Source: DATMNI01 sp035570275 (lineage in GTDB: Bacteria > Acidobacteriota > Terriglobia > Bryobacterales > Bryobacteraceae). Taken from it: a DNA stretch of 48,638 bases. The translations under genes and the position numbers were made by a program. Position 1 is the first letter of the stretch; every line of letters starts with the position of its first letter. The notes beneath the pieces were generated by a model, which saw nothing but the letters and a program-made list of their open reading frames with translations, was not told the DNA's origin and did not search any database. The DNA lies in assembly GCA_035570275.1 (NCBI GenBank), contig DATMNI010000048.1, forward strand, positions 1 to 48,638. The letters are read 5' to 3'. This document shows positions 1 through 8,523 of the stretch, one piece after another.

Positions 1-1440
1 GCAGCGTTCGAAGAGATCTACGCCCAACCCAGGACCGCCTACCTGGATCCGTCGTTTTCAGCCTATGCGCAAGACACTTGGCGCATCTCCCACGCACTCA
101 CCATGACGTTCGGGGTCCGGTGGGAGGTAGCGCCAGCATCGCGCGTCACCGCAGGAACCGCTCTCGTCGCCGGCGGACTCACGAATCTGAATGACGCTTC
201 CAATCTGTACTTCATCCCGCAAGGAAAACCGTTCTATCCCACCACATATTCAAACTTTGCGCCGCGCCTTGGCCTCGCATGGCAAGTCTTCGGTGGGCCC
301 TCGAAAGCCACAGTGTTGCGCGTAGGAGCGGGCCGATTTTTCGGTTCGGCGCAAGCCGGCTTCCAGGACAGTATCATCGGCCCCTCGGTTGCGAACTTCT
401 ACACCAGTCCGCCTCTCCAATCTCTATTCAGTTCCACGCCTTCCGCTATTGGGGCCCAGACTCTGATCGGCGTCGCAGCCGCTCCACACTACCGGCTTCC
501 TGTTACCTATCAGTGGAACGTGACGATCCAGCAGGTTTTCGGAGCGCAAACGCTGTCCGCCGCGTACGTCGGAGCACTGGGACGGCACTTGGCCGACTAT
601 GCTTTGTCGCCCCTGACCGATAGCGCCGGCCTGCTGATCTACCCCGTAGGAAGCGATGCGAGTTCCTCGTATCATTCGATGCAGGGACAGTTCAATCGCA
701 GATTGCCCGGAACGCTCCAGGTGCTCGCCTCCTATACGTGGTCTCACTCGATCGACAACTTGTCCAACGACATAGGCGTCGATTACGATGTGCGGTCGCT
801 CACGCAATACAACCCTCTAAATCCGAATGGAGCTCGCGGGCCATCCGATTTCGACATACGCCATAGCCTCAAGGGAGCGGTTATCGCCCAACTCCCGTCA
901 CCGCGCCAGGGTGCCTGGGCCGCGGCCCTTGGCCATTGGAGCGCGGAGAGCATCTTCTTCGCTCGATCAGCCTTGCCCACGGATGTCGTGTCTAACCTTT
1001 CTGTGAATGGCCGGCCCAACTACGTCTACGGTGCGCCGCTCTACCTCTACGGATCGCTATATCCGGGTGGAAAGCGGTACAACCCTGACGCATTTGTGGA
1101 ACCGCCAAATGGCAAGAACGGAAATTTCGGCCGCAACGTGCTTCGTGGCTTTGGAGCCTGGCAAATCGACCTTGCTCTGCATCGCGAGATCAGGTTATCG
1201 GAAAGGTCCCGGCTCCAATTTCGCGCCGAAGCCTTCAATGTTCTGAATCACCCGAACTTCGCAGACCCCCACTATGGCGGTGCGCCTGGCCTGGTGTACT
1301 TCCCGGACCCCGGATTCGGCCTGTCCAAACAGACACTCGCAAACGGGCTCGGACCGTCATTAACTCCGGGCGAGTTGAATCCGCTCTTCCAGATCGGCGG
1401 CCCACGCGTAGTGCAGTTCGCCGTCCGCTTCCTTCATTAG
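1..1440 (+). CDS. Oar-like TonB-dependent receptor, C-terminal part
   Basis: The reading frame is open from the first base of the window, so this is the C-terminal 479 residues of a gene that starts outside it. The sequence alternates polar and aromatic residues in a beta-barrel pattern. It contains the phrases SAYAQDTWRI, NFAPRLGLAWQ, YQWNVTIQQVFG and FRAEAFNVLNHPNF, which are typical of the barrel of Oar/CarbopepD_reg_2-type receptors abundant in Acidobacteriota. The N-terminal carboxypeptidase-regulatory and plug domains lie outside the window. The family sits in the outer membrane and is thought to import oligosaccharides or other large ligands; the substrate cannot be told. A histidine kinase follows in the same direction 66 bases downstream, echoing the receptor-kinase pair at 33912-40238. 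Family assignment is firm, function is not. Confidence 0.85.
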   Translation, partial: AAFEEIYAQPRTAYLDPSFSAYAQDTWRISHALTMTFGVRWEVAPASRVTAGTALVAGGLTNLNDASNLYFIPQGKPFYPTTYSNFAPRLGLAWQVFGGPSKATVLRVGAGRFFGSAQAGFQDSIIGPSVANFYTSPPLQSLFSSTPSAIGAQTLIGVAAAPHYRLPVTYQWNVTIQQVFGAQTLSAAYVGALGRHLADYALSPLTDSAGLLIYPVGSDASSSYHSMQGQFNRRLPGTLQVLASYTWSHSIDNLSNDIGVDYDVRSLTQYNPLNPNGARGPSDFDIRHSLKGAVIAQLPSPRQGAWAAALGHWSAESIFFARSALPTDVVSNLSVNGRPNYVYGAPLYLYGSLYPGGKRYNPDAFVEPPNGKNGNFGRNVLRGFGAWQIDLALHREIRLSERSRLQFRAEAFNVLNHPNFADPHYGGAPGLVYFPDPGFGLSKQTLANGLGPSLTPGELNPLFQIGGPRVVQFAVRFLH

Positions 1441-1506
1441 AAGTTTTTCTCCTTCGCACACGCAAAAGCGACTTGGCCATTCGTCATTACAGTGCGAGGC
1501 GACAAA

Positions 1507-2229
1507 ATGAGTATTCAAAGCGCAGCGGTCACGATGCAGATTCACGAAAGGGGCATCAACACGCGTTTCTCGTCACATTGCGATCGAGGAATCGATCAAG
1601 GAATCATGGCGATTCGCGAGGAAGAGCGCTTGCGAATCGCTCAGGAATTGCACGACACCTGCTTACAGGGCTTCCTCGCTATATCGCTGCACTTGCAAGT
1701 CGCGGCGTTTGAATGCTCGGGCAACCACGTTTTGAGGGCTCGCTTACAACGACTGGTCGAAATGGCGCGCGGTGCGGTCGAGGAAGGACGCCGTGCCGTG
1801 GAGACCCTCCGTGCGTCGGTGCAATTGACGGAATCCCTAGACGCAGCTTTTGGCAGAATCCCCCAGGATCTCGCGCTGAACACCGCCGTTCGGCTGCACG
1901 TCTCTGTTCGCGGTGTCGCATTTGAATTGCCGCCTGCGGTTTGGCACGAGGTCTACCGGATAGGACGCGAAGCGATCCTCAATGCCTACAGGCACTCGGG
2001 CGCGGATGAAATTCACGCGACAATTCAGTACGAACCCGAGGGACTTCGCCTCACCGTACAGGACAATGGCTCCGGGATCGGTCCGAGCGAACTCGCATCT
2101 GGCCGGCCCGGACATTGGGGCCTGCAGGGAATGCGGGAACGTGCAAAACGGATCGGCGCAAGGCTCCAACTCCGAACGGCCTCCGGATTTGGCACTGCGG
2201 TGGAGGTATTCATTGACTCTATCCGATAG
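1507..2229 (+). CDS. Short NarL-type sensor histidine kinase without sensor domain
   Basis: A 240-residue protein with a HisKA_3 dimerisation domain and a HATPase_c domain. The phospho-acceptor is the His of QELHDTCLQGF (about residue 49). The N box reads REAILNAYRHS, the G1 box DNGSGIG, and GHWGLQGMRERA matches the late ATP-lid region. There is no membrane segment, propeller or PAS domain, so it is either a cytoplasmic kinase taking its signal from a partner, or the surviving C-terminus of a larger propeller kinase like that at 33912-36953. I chose ATG 1507 because GAGG at 1496-1499 lies 7 bases upstream; a GTG at 1492 is also in frame but has no visible ribosome site. It follows a TonB receptor gene and no response regulator is adjacent. 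Confidence 0.8.
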   Translation: MSIQSAAVTMQIHERGINTRFSSHCDRGIDQGIMAIREEERLRIAQELHDTCLQGFLAISLHLQVAAFECSGNHVLRARLQRLVEMARGAVEEGRRAVETLRASVQLTESLDAAFGRIPQDLALNTAVRLHVSVRGVAFELPPAVWHEVYRIGREAILNAYRHSGADEIHATIQYEPEGLRLTVQDNGSGIGPSELASGRPGHWGLQGMRERAKRIGARLQLRTASGFGTAVEVFIDSIR

Positions 2230-2254
2230 TGCCGTTAGATCTTCGGTAGATGAT

Positions 2255-2290
2255 TGGTGCGGTCGAGAGGACTTGAACCTCCACACTCTT
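2255..2290 (-). other. tRNA-Leu 3' fragment (probable old attachment site)
   Basis: Read on the minus strand this is the end of a class II tRNA: the tail of a long variable arm, a T arm with the loop TTCAAGT between paired GGAGG/CCTCT, and the acceptor strand CGACCGC followed by ACCA. The matching 5' acceptor strand and the D and anticodon arms are absent upstream on that strand, so it is not a working gene. Such 3' tRNA fragments are usually left by tyrosine-recombinase elements that integrate into tRNA genes. The isotype (Leu) is inferred from the variable arm and acceptor sequence. Confidence 0.6.
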
Positions 2291-2698
2291 CTGGGCGCAT
2301 CCATGATGGACCAGGCGGCGGAACAAACGCCTGCGGATTATCCGTCTAAGCCCGCGCTCAGCAGCGCTCCGCCTATACGGTCTGTGCCTTTACGAGGACT
2401 CATCGGCTCTCCCGAGTGAGCCGGTTTTTCCCAGGTTTTAGAAGCTCGTTGAACAAGTAACTCAGACACCTGCCTCAGACTAATTCGACCAAGGGAATCT
2501 CCTTTGTCTCGCCGGCTAAGTTTCGGTCCTTCTCCGACCTGGACCCGCTGCCAAACAGTCAGCAGGTCGAGCTGCGGTTCTTCGCGTCGCCGATGCATCC
2601 AAGGCGCTGATCCCGCAGCGTTTTGGCACAGGTGACAGAATCGAAAGCGATCGTTGGAAGGAAAACAGCCGCGTAACCCGCTTATTATGAATGGGGTC
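2291..2698. other. Gene-free accretion segment between tRNA fragments
   Basis: About 400 bases between the tRNA-Leu and first tRNA-Thr fragments. I see no credible gene. Short open frames in both directions have no recognisable motif. It carries one copy of the TTTTGGCACAGG motif (2621-2632), 67 bases left of the tRNA-Thr fragment. The same motif lies 77 bases left of the second tRNA-Thr fragment, so this segment may be the end of an earlier integrated element. Confidence 0.4.
2621..2632 (+). repeat. TTTTGGCACAGG motif, copy 1
   Basis: This 12-base word recurs at 7897-7908, and as TTTTGGCACAG at 2860-2870, where it is followed at once by a second TCTGGCACAG. Copies 1 and 3 sit at similar distances (67 and 77 bases) left of the two tRNA-Thr fragments. 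They may belong to the recombination-end region of related integrative elements; that role is inference. Confidence 0.5.
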
Positions 2699-2743
2699 TG
2701 GAGCCACCCGCCGGAGTCGAACCGGCGACCTGCTGATTACGAA
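2699..2743 (-). other. tRNA-Thr(CGU) 3' half, attachment-site remnant, copy 1
   Basis: On the minus strand this begins in the anticodon loop (TTCGTAATCAG, anticodon CGU) and runs through the T arm (GGTTCGACTCC) to the acceptor GGTGGC and TCCA. The 5' half of the tRNA is missing. A second copy with the same 45-base span and orientation lies at 7986-8030, differing at two positions in the T loop/stem. The break point in the anticodon loop is the usual crossover site of tyrosine integrases using tRNA genes, so the pair is best read as attachment-site direct repeats. Confidence 0.75.
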
Positions 2744-2859
2744 AAATATGCTCCGGCTCTAAGATCTCCATTCACTCCATACGGAAGTGCCTGATATCAA
2801 CAACTTGGGGAAGCTGCTCTCGCTCAAGCGGCAACTCCAAAGGACCGAGTCGGATAGGG

Positions 2860-2881
2860 TTTTGGCACAGTTCTGGCACAG
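2860..2881 (+). repeat. Double GGCACAG motif, copy 2
   Basis: TTTTGGCACAG at 2860-2870 followed immediately by TCTGGCACAG (2872-2881), just inside the left tRNA-Thr fragment and 47 bases beyond the end of the regulator gene. It matches the motif in the palindrome at 7897-7936 near the other end of the same block. Confidence 0.5.
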
Positions 2882-2927
2882 CTTAGCCGTGGCGACGGCA
2901 CCTGAACGCACGCTGTTTCAATTGGGT

Positions 2928-5462
2928 TCATTTCCGTGCAACCGGTCCAAGCGTTTCGTTTAACCAGGCGTTGACGAGCGGAACGGCGATCTCTAGTGGA
3001 GGCAAATGGCCTGCGGGGAAACTCGCACGCTTCTTCGGCTCGCTCAGCAGGCGATAGAATGGCGCGATGGATGTTCGTTCGGGAGTATGGTCGTCGTAGA
3101 GGCCGTTCAGCATCAATTTCGGCGCACGGATGTGAGGCGCGAAGAAAAGGGGATTCATCTCCGGCTCGAGGCCCTTCCAATCGGGCCGCACGCCGCCACC
3201 GATCAGAATCACCGACGCGTACCGATGCTGGATAGCCGCCGACAGTATGCCAGCCGGCTCCGCCGGGCTGTCATTCCAAAACGCGATCTTCCGGGGGTCA
3301 ATCTCGGATCGCGTCTCCAGATAGTCGATACCCCGCTCCATATCAATCACCCATTTCGCCAGCATGTCGCGATACTCAGGCGATGCCCGGCCGAGGCGCA
3401 AGACGAATCCCGGTTCTCTGCCGCCAGAGCCTCTCAGCACGACGAGGAATACCGCTCTGCCAGCTTTAATGTACGGCGCCAGGCGCGCCGCCCTCCCCTC
3501 CACGGCGTCCGTCGCAGGGAGTCCAAACCACCATCCACTCCCACCAAGGTAGTGAATCGCATGAAGCGGCGGATCAGAGCGCTTCGGCAGATATAGGAAT
3601 CCTTTAACCCGCTCGCCATCGTGACCGTCGAAGGCAACCTCCTCGCGGCGCCATGACTCTGAGTCTTTGGTGGCAACCACTTCAGCGTGGAGCGGAGTCC
3701 ACTTGTAGTCGTAACGAGCCTTTCGCGTACGGAATTCGGCGGCAGTGGAAATCGGGTAGTCGAGACTCGGGCCCTTCGATGCGAGAGGCATGTCGGCCTC
3801 ATCGCCGCCCGTAGGATCGCTGCTCACGGCACACCGGAACCCCAAGGTGTCCGCGGAGTAAAGTACCGGCCGCTTACCGTAGGTCAAAAACTGGTAAATC
3901 GGATCGCGCCACGCTCCGCCCGCCGTTGTAAACCCGTCGTCGTACCGATTCCGAGTCCACTCGGCCACGTTCCCCGCCATGTTGTAGGCGCCGAACGGGC
4001 TCATGCCGAATTCAAACGAATCGACCGGTGTCGTTCCCGTTGAATCGACATTCGCGCGTTTTGCGGCGTCAGCGGGGTTAATGATGCCCCAGGGAAAGAC
4101 CACGCCAAAAGGTGTCCAAACGGTGCCTCGCGCAGCTTTTTCCCACTGAAACAGTGTGGGCAGATCCTTCGCTCGGAACCGGCAATAGGCCCTCGCTTCA
4201 TGCCACGAAACTCCGGTAACCGGATGGTTCTCTTTTCCTTCCGGAATCATCCCTCCAACCCATGTGCGTGGTCCCGGCAACCCAGTCTTATCGCTGAGGC
4301 CCCCGCCTTGAGCGACCTGGGATTCATAGAAGTGAGGGTCCCAGAATTGGCGCGTCGCGTAACCGGCGTGATCGATGAAGTCTTTGTATTCGCGGTTACT
4401 CACCTCAAACTTGTCGATATAGAAGCCGGACAGCTTCGCGCTCGCCTCAATCGGCCTGGAGTGGCTGCGAAGTTGGTATTCGCCACCAGGAACGACCACC
4501 ATGCCGGGCGGAACCTTGGAAGCCTCACTCAGGCGATGTTCAATCTGAATGTCCCAGGAAGGGCTGTCTGACGGTATTGAGCGTGCGAGAGCGCTCGACA
4601 CCGTACGCTCAAATGTGGCGTAGCCCGCCTTTCGGATTGCCAGAAGGTACTCGTCTCGTGGAATGCGAGCGTGCTGGATCGGCGTTGTACCCAACCCTTG
4701 CCACTGCGCGGAACCCAAACGCCGTAGATAGACTTCGGCGCCTTTCGGCGTTGTAGAAACCGACAGGTCATCGGTGAGCTCTGATATCAAACGAATTACC
4801 CTTGGTTCCGCCGGCAAATGAGCGAGGACCTGCAACGTCAGCCCGTACCCCTCAGCGTATCTGCCAGCTGCTGCCAGTTGTTCGATCCGGGGGACAGAGG
4901 CGCGCGCCCATTCTCGGTCCGCTCGGTTCTTCATTACCCAGGCCAGTCCTGCCAGGACGATGATTACAGCGCTCGCTGCCACCGTGAACGTCCTCCACTG
5001 ATGGCTCGATCGCGGAGCTTCAATGGGCCGGCCGGGCTCTTGACCTGCCTCGACCGGAGCTGCAAAAAGATAGCCCCGGCCTGGAACGGTGCGTATGAAC
5101 TGCTGGCCCTCATCGCCCAGAGCCCGGCGGACGTCCATAACACAATGGGTCAGGGAGTCGTCGCTTACCATAGACATATCCGGCCAGAGCACAGCCACCA
5201 GCTCCGTTTTTGGCACTAGACGGCCCGCATTGGCAGCCAAGTACTTGAGCGTCTCGTAAGACTTCGGCCTGAGTTTCACCTCTTCGCCCTCGCGGAAGAG
5301 CGAGCCGCGCGTCAGGTCGAGCCTGAACCCCGCAAACGTCAAGGCAGCCGGTGGTTTCCGCTTCGGCAGGGGCTGGGGACCAGCTTCCATGCCCAGCATT
5401 CTAGCACTTCCGTAAATACACGGTTTCATGACAATTTCGCCGCTTTTTCGCCCCGGTTTCAT
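2928..5462 (-). CDS. Transmembrane wHTH regulator fused to PEGA, FGE-sulfatase and alpha/beta-hydrolase domains
   Basis: An 844-residue fusion. In order: an OmpR/CadC-type winged helix (about 41-134, with PKSYETLKYLAANAGRLV and RTVPGRGYLF); one membrane helix (158-177); a PEGA domain (231-290); a formylglycine-generating-enzyme-like (SUMF1/EgtB/PvdO) domain (317-547, with HPVTGVSWHEARAYC, GNVAEW and GFRCA); and an alpha/beta-hydrolase-like domain (590-840). The likely hydrolase triad is Ser732, Asp790/791 and His819, but the nucleophile elbow reads WNDSPAE instead of GxSxG, so catalysis is uncertain. The topology puts the DNA-binding domain in the cytoplasm and the enzyme-like domains outside, a one-component receptor plan. 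Known FGE-hydrolase fusions in acidobacteria usually carry a Ser/Thr kinase at the N-terminus; here a wHTH takes that place. It is divergent from the hydrolase gene at 5577, its most likely target. Start could also be Met12 (5429). Confidence 0.85.
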   Translation of the reverse strand: MKPGRKSGEIVMKPCIYGSARMLGMEAGPQPLPKRKPPAALTFAGFRLDLTRGSLFREGEEVKLRPKSYETLKYLAANAGRLVPKTELVAVLWPDMSMVSDDSLTHCVMDVRRALGDEGQQFIRTVPGRGYLFAAPVEAGQEPGRPIEAPRSSHQWRTFTVAASAVIIVLAGLAWVMKNRADREWARASVPRIEQLAAAGRYAEGYGLTLQVLAHLPAEPRVIRLISELTDDLSVSTTPKGAEVYLRRLGSAQWQGLGTTPIQHARIPRDEYLLAIRKAGYATFERTVSSALARSIPSDSPSWDIQIEHRLSEASKVPPGMVVVPGGEYQLRSHSRPIEASAKLSGFYIDKFEVSNREYKDFIDHAGYATRQFWDPHFYESQVAQGGGLSDKTGLPGPRTWVGGMIPEGKENHPVTGVSWHEARAYCRFRAKDLPTLFQWEKAARGTVWTPFGVVFPWGIINPADAAKRANVDSTGTTPVDSFEFGMSPFGAYNMAGNVAEWTRNRYDDGFTTAGGAWRDPIYQFLTYGKRPVLYSADTLGFRCAVSSDPTGGDEADMPLASKGPSLDYPISTAAEFRTRKARYDYKWTPLHAEVVATKDSESWRREEVAFDGHDGERVKGFLYLPKRSDPPLHAIHYLGGSGWWFGLPATDAVEGRAARLAPYIKAGRAVFLVVLRGSGGREPGFVLRLGRASPEYRDMLAKWVIDMERGIDYLETRSEIDPRKIAFWNDSPAEPAGILSAAIQHRYASVILIGGGVRPDWKGLEPEMNPLFFAPHIRAPKLMLNGLYDDHTPERTSIAPFYRLLSEPKKRASFPAGHLPPLEIAVPLVNAWLNETLGPVARK

Positions 5463-5576
5463 GGATTTCGGAGCTCTTCGAGATCCACAATGTCAATCAA
5501 CCCGCCGGTGCCCCGGGTCCCTTTGACCGCTACGCCGGCTGGAACTGGGGAGCCGCCCCGCTCATTAGGAGGAAGT
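5463..5576. promoter_or_regulatory. Divergent promoter region, regulator / Abhydrolase gene
   Basis: The 114 bases between the two divergent starts should hold both promoters and any operator of the wHTH regulator. I cannot pick out a convincing -35/-10 pair or operator palindrome. AGGAGGAAG at about 5568-5575 directly precedes ATG 5577 and is the strongest ribosome site in this part of the window. Confidence 0.5.
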
Positions 5577-7622
5577 ATGCTTTTACCGACCAACCTGCTC
5601 CGCATCATTAAGCACTCACGCCATCCGCAGAGTCTCCTTTCCGCGATTCTCGGCATTCTGCTGCTCGGCCCGTTACAAACCGCGACGGGAGAGATCCTCC
5701 GCGTCGAGATCGCCAGTGTTCAATCTCCAACATTCGACGGAAGCACATTTGGCAATACGGGACAATACGAAAAACTGGTTGGAAAGGCGTTCGGCCAAAT
5801 CGATCCGAACGATCCCAGGAATACAGTCATTGCTGATGTCGCCCGGGCGCCTCGTAACTTGCGCGGCATGGTTGAATACTCGATGGACGTCTACATTCTG
5901 AGACCAATTGAGCAGTCGAAGAGAAGTGGCAGGGTGCTCTTTGAGATCAACAACGGCGGCAGCAAACTCTCATTCCGGTATCTGAACGATAGCGCCAGCG
6001 GCGGGAACGATCCGACCACGGCTGCCGATGCGGGTATCGGGTTTCTCATGCGCCAGGGTTATGTCATCGCGTGGACCGGGTGGGACGCGACCGTAGCGCC
6101 CGGGAATAACAACCTGGCAATCAACGTGCCTGTGGCTAAAAATTCGGATGGTTCTTCTATTGTGGGGCCCGCCCTCGAAGAATTCGTCATTGACAACAGT
6201 ACGACCATGGCAGGCGTACTTACGTATCCCGCGGCGACGCTCGATAAGTCCCAAGCCAGCCTCACGGTGCGCAACCGTTATTCGGACCCACCCAAGACCG
6301 TCGCCGCTACGGACTGGGAGTTCGTGAATGCGCAGAGCGTCCGGCTCCTGCCGGCCGGCACTCCGTTCCAATCAGGCACGCTCTACGAATTCGCTTACCT
6401 TGCCAAGGATCCGCTCGTGGCCGGACTCGGCTTCGCCGCAACACGCGATTTTGCGTCCTACATGCGCCGCGCGCAGGCGGATGGGCCCGGCACGGCCTTC
6501 CCTCTAGCCGGCAATGTCCGGTTCATCTACTCCTTCGGCGTCTCGCAGCCCGCGCGCTTCATGCATGACTTTCTGTACCTGGGCTTCAACGAGGACGAGC
6601 GAGGCCAACGGGTCTTCGATGGGATATTTGACTGGCTGGGCGCAGGCGACGGAGGATTCTTCAATTACCGATTTGCGCAGCCTGCCAGAACCCATCGCCA
6701 GCATATCGGCCGTTTCTATCCGGAGCTCCAATTCCCGTTTACGAACCAAATCTTCACCGATCCGGTTACCGGGCAGACAGACGGACGGCTTCGTCGTTGT
6801 CAGGTGACGGACACCTGTCCTAAGATTTTCGAAGCGAACTCTGGGAATGAATTCTGGGCCAAAGCCGGATCGCTTCTGCAAACGGATTCGTTCGGTTACG
6901 ACCTCAACCTGCATGCCGCTCCGAACACTAGGATCTATCTGTTTTCCAGCCTACCTCACGTCGCTGCTACCGGCCCGGGAATTTGTCAGCAGCCCAGAAA
7001 TCCGGTCGTTGCGGGTCCCGGACTTCGCGCGCTGCTGGTCGCTCTGGACGAGTGGGTAAGTTGGGGTGTGGAGCCACCTCCCAGCCAGGTGCCTCAGAGG
7101 TGGAACGGTACACTTGTGTCATCGCTTCCGCAAGAGTCGGTCGGATTTCCATCTATACCGGGGATCAAGTACAACGGGCTTCTCCACACCGGAGATCTTT
7201 TGAACTTCGGGCCGTCGTTGAATCAAGGGATTCTCACTACAATCCCGCCGGTGATGAAGGAGTCGGCTTATCCGGTGTTGGTCCCAAGGACCGATGCCGA
7301 CGGCAACGATGTGGCGGGAATCCGGCTGCCGGACATCGCTGCGCCCCTGGCCACGTATACGGGCTGGGCGTTGCGGGATGGCCCTGCCGCAGACGATGGG
7401 TGTGACCAGTTTGGCCAGCAGATCCCTTTTGCTCAGACCCAGGCCGAGCGGCTCGCGAAAGGTGATCCGCGGCCGGCGATTGAAGAACGGTACCAAGAAC
7501 ACGACGGATATGTGAACGCGGTCCGGAAGGCGGCGCAGAAGCTCCTGAGAAGACGGTTCCTGCTGCTGGAGGATGCCGAGCAGTATGTGCGAACGGCGGA
7601 AGCTAGCAATGTCCTGCGATGA
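5577..7622 (+). CDS. Exported alpha/beta-hydrolase-domain protein (Abhydrolase_10-like)
   Basis: A 681-residue protein with an N-terminal export signal (basic stretch then LLSAILGILLLGPL, ending near TATGE). It opens with IEIASVQSPTFDG-type residues and continues with the VGKAFGQIDPNDPRN...I.D...APRN and GRVLFEINNGGSK pattern that I associate with the large secreted alpha/beta hydrolase domain family (Abhydrolase_10, PF20091) of acidobacteria and proteobacteria. Members are putative esterases; no substrate is assigned. ATG 5577 was chosen for its AGGAGG site and because the signal peptide follows it; the frame stays open upstream to 5490. It is divergent from the fusion regulator and shares its tRNA-Thr-bounded block, suggesting a regulator-enzyme cassette. 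Confidence 0.75.
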   Translation: MLLPTNLLRIIKHSRHPQSLLSAILGILLLGPLQTATGEILRVEIASVQSPTFDGSTFGNTGQYEKLVGKAFGQIDPNDPRNTVIADVARAPRNLRGMVEYSMDVYILRPIEQSKRSGRVLFEINNGGSKLSFRYLNDSASGGNDPTTAADAGIGFLMRQGYVIAWTGWDATVAPGNNNLAINVPVAKNSDGSSIVGPALEEFVIDNSTTMAGVLTYPAATLDKSQASLTVRNRYSDPPKTVAATDWEFVNAQSVRLLPAGTPFQSGTLYEFAYLAKDPLVAGLGFAATRDFASYMRRAQADGPGTAFPLAGNVRFIYSFGVSQPARFMHDFLYLGFNEDERGQRVFDGIFDWLGAGDGGFFNYRFAQPARTHRQHIGRFYPELQFPFTNQIFTDPVTGQTDGRLRRCQVTDTCPKIFEANSGNEFWAKAGSLLQTDSFGYDLNLHAAPNTRIYLFSSLPHVAATGPGICQQPRNPVVAGPGLRALLVALDEWVSWGVEPPPSQVPQRWNGTLVSSLPQESVGFPSIPGIKYNGLLHTGDLLNFGPSLNQGILTTIPPVMKESAYPVLVPRTDADGNDVAGIRLPDIAAPLATYTGWALRDGPAADDGCDQFGQQIPFAQTQAERLAKGDPRPAIEERYQEHDGYVNAVRKAAQKLLRRRFLLLEDAEQYVRTAEASNVLR

Positions 7623-7896
7623 TGGCTGCGTCACCTCGCCGAACAAACATCGGTGAACGGCACCCGCTCCAGATTCAATGGAGCGTCGGAGTGCAGCGGG
7701 ACGCTGATAATCAGTCAGGGGGTCGGACACTTTTCAGCCCCACCATCAAGGGAGCAATTTTAGCAGTGCTTTCAATGAGATACGGTGATTTTGGCTCCCC
7801 TAGCGCTTGCTAATGGCGGGAGCTTCAAGGGCGGTCGAGATGCCCGCTCACAAATCACTATCTCTTGTCTTTTGAGCGTGTTTGAGCAGAATCTGG

Positions 7897-7945
7897 TTTT
7901 GGCACAGGACAACTCAAAACGGCTCCTGTGCCAAAACTGTGCCGG
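7897..7945. repeat. Perfect 13-bp inverted repeat built on TTTTGGCACAGGA
   Basis: TTTTGGCACAGGA (7897-7909) and its exact reverse complement (7924-7936) are separated by 14 bases, followed by a further CTGTGCC. The word matches copies at 2621 and 2860. It sits 41 bases left of the right tRNA-Thr fragment. It could be a terminator-like hairpin, but no T tract follows; a recombinase-binding site or excisionase site is an alternative reading. Confidence 0.55.
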
Positions 7946-7985
7946 AACTCTGCAGAACCACGCGCCATGTAAATAATTGAAAATA

Positions 7986-8030
7986 TGGAGCCACCCGCCG
8001 GGATCGAACCGGCGACCTGCTGATTACGAA
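7986..8030 (-). other. tRNA-Thr(CGU) 3' half, attachment-site remnant, copy 2
   Basis: Same 45-base span as 2699-2743: anticodon loop with CGT, T arm with the standard GGTTCGATCCC, acceptor and TCCA. The T arm here pairs perfectly, so this copy is closer to a functional tRNA end. The 5' half is again missing to the right (8031-8220), where I see no D arm and no gene. The intact donor tRNA must lie elsewhere or have been lost. Confidence 0.75.
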
Positions 8031-8220
8031 TAATCCGGGCTTATGTCAACTCGGAGGACGGGACGAAGCCCTCCCACCCGATTCCGCTGCCTCACCACCT
8101 CGGAATGCACCACCCTCCTCCTCACCAGTTCTCGTTTTTCTTAAGAATTTCCTCAATCCCCTCAACGGGTTACAGACCCCAATTTCAGACTCCAGCCCTC
8201 TCGCCTGCTATCCCTGGTGG

Positions 8221-8520
8221 ATGAGCACCCCGAAACAAATCGCCGCCAATCGCCGCGACGTTCAAGACTCGGGGTGCCCTCTGGGCCACCCACGCTCCGC
8301 CGAAGGCCAAAAACGCCGCTATCGCCAGGTCACTCAAAACCGGCCTCTATGCCAGATCCCAACTCATCGCCGGCGAAGACCCCGCCGAACTCCGTGGCCT
8401 CGCCACCAAACCGCCGGCAAAAGCCAAGGCCAATTCCGCCCAACTCCAATCGGCTCAGCAAGAATTGGGTTCGTTCTTTCATTCTGCCCTGCCCTACCCG
8501 GCACCCAGAAAAACCCCGAG
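8221..8520 (+). pseudogene. Frameshifted remnant of a short conserved acidobacterial gene
   Basis: The frame at 8221 begins MSTPKQIAANRR, and about 45 bases later the coding look moves to the +1 frame, which from 8306 reads AKNAAIARSLKTGLYARSQL followed by IAGEDPAELRGLA. Together these resemble small proteins I recall from acidobacteria that start with ...IAANRRNAQ.STGP.T..GK... and continue ALKTGLYA. The middle is scrambled and the end dissolves into a proline-rich tandem repeat. I read it as a decayed gene, not as the N-terminus of the Ig-repeat protein with which it shares a frame. Function of the family is unknown to me. Confidence 0.55.
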
Positions 8521-8523
8521 CCC

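Noticed and set aside
2255..8030. Functional tRNA genes
   Set aside because: All three sites lack the 5' half (D arm and 5' acceptor strand).
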